From: Tetracentron sinense | Lineage: Eukaryota; Streptophyta; Magnoliopsida; Trochodendrales; Trochodendraceae | Direction: 5' to 3' | Length of the DNA: 64,000 bases | Assembly: GCA_015143295.1 (NCBI GenBank) | Contig: CM026567.1 | Span: 8,140,416-8,204,415 of the forward strand | Shown here: positions 63,476 through 64,000 of the stretch, in pieces | Position numbering within the stretch: the first letter of the stretch is position 1 | How the letters are laid out: every line of letters begins with the position of its first letter | Program-made: the position numbers and the translations under genes | The notes under the pieces: generated by a model | What the model was told of the DNA's origin: nothing | Database searches by the model: none | The model's input: only the letters and a program-made list of their open reading frames with translations

Positions 63476-64000
63476 CAACCCATCTATTTAGGGAAGCCCA
63501 ATTAAAACACAGACAATATCATAATTGAGCTAAATCATGACCGAGCTAAACAATCTTGGCAGTCAAACATGGAAACAAAGACTGTTAGGTTACTCTGGAT
63601 CTAACTCATTATCCAAACACGCTCGATATTTTCTATAAACGAAAATATGTCCAGTTTTCTTTTTTTGGTGTGTAGTGGGACATTTTCTTTCTTATGTGTG
63701 TAGTGGGAATTATATTTTTGATAAGGGTCCTTTCTTAATTTTGCTGAGACTTGAAAATTAAGCTTGGTACTTTACACCTTGTTATGATAGTTATTAGGAA
63801 ATTTGAGTCACTTTATTAATGTTTTTAACAAAATTAATTTTTACTATCATGAGATTTCAAGTCTTATCAATTTTTTTATGAGATTTAAATAATTTATTCT
63901 GCATTTGAAGTGTCATGGGAATTACAACCCAAGAGATGAAAATCACAATACATCTAGTACTCAAAAAAATATACATATTGTAAAATGATAAAACTTACAA
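63476..64000. other. AT-rich sequence, nothing recognised
   Basis: No ORF, repeat boundary or motif that I can support. Confidence 0.4.

Overview
The window is plant nuclear DNA, most likely from a flowering plant with a repeat-rich genome. The evidence is the set of plant-only retrotransposon lineages (Sirevirus-type Ty1/copia, a Tat/Ogre-type Ty3/gypsy element with two RNase H domains, a chromovirus), many small DNA transposons with 8-bp target duplications, and one plant-type cytochrome P450 exon. I cannot name the species. No rRNA, tRNA, CRISPR array or prokaryotic operon was seen. Almost the whole window is transposon laid into transposon.

Layout. 1-7724: a Sirevirus-like copia element on the minus strand (copy A), nearly intact, with its 3' end outside the window. 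7725-17922: a second, more decayed Sirevirus copy on the plus strand (copy B), including an extra 3' ORF; its 5' LTR is cut where copy A abuts it. 17923-20987: LTR and leader of an old Tat-like relic into which copy B is inserted. 20988-23743: a chromovirus-like solo LTR inside that relic. 23749-27584: old, partly unassigned DNA that becomes a nested set of inverted-repeat elements, including two members of one small family with perfect 8-bp duplications. 27585-31461: a hAT-type element with the 8-bp duplication TTTGGTAC, interrupted near its left tip by a roughly 3.3-kb LTR. 31888-32360 and 32544-32994: two further hAT-type MITEs. 33297-58635: a 25.3-kb Tat/Ogre-type element bounded by the duplication AGAAC. 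It is itself interrupted inside its RNase H region by an 8.1-kb chromovirus-type element (43214-51357, duplication AATCT). 58641-59358, continued at 33216-33296: a 5'-truncated LINE end on the minus strand, split by the Tat element. 59426-60371: a first exon of a cytochrome P450 that looks like the CYP716 group, lacking the heme-binding half within this window. 60372-64000: P450 intron or 3' flank, filled with MITEs and a 785-bp foldback.

How the parts relate. The duplications give an order of events. A LINE landed next to the TATA box of the P450 gene, the Tat element landed in the LINE, and the chromovirus landed in the Tat element. The P450 TATA box is therefore now about 26 kb from the sequence that used to lie directly upstream (33003-33205). 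On the left, copy A entered (or recombined with) the 5' LTR of copy B, which itself sits in the Tat relic.

Most unusual signals: (1) tandem arrays in two chromovirus-type LTRs whose units each encode a small hairpin with paired, compensating base changes; (2) dyad-symmetric boxes lying about 40-60 bp upstream of the TATA box in LTRs of unrelated lineages, and CGGTAG/CTACCG hairpins in Tat LTRs; (3) an LTR pair whose 153-bp length difference is fully explained by one extra unit in each of three separate tandem arrays plus two tiny indels; (4) the severed P450 promoter. Several computed reading frames do not begin with ATG; where I judge a start I say so.
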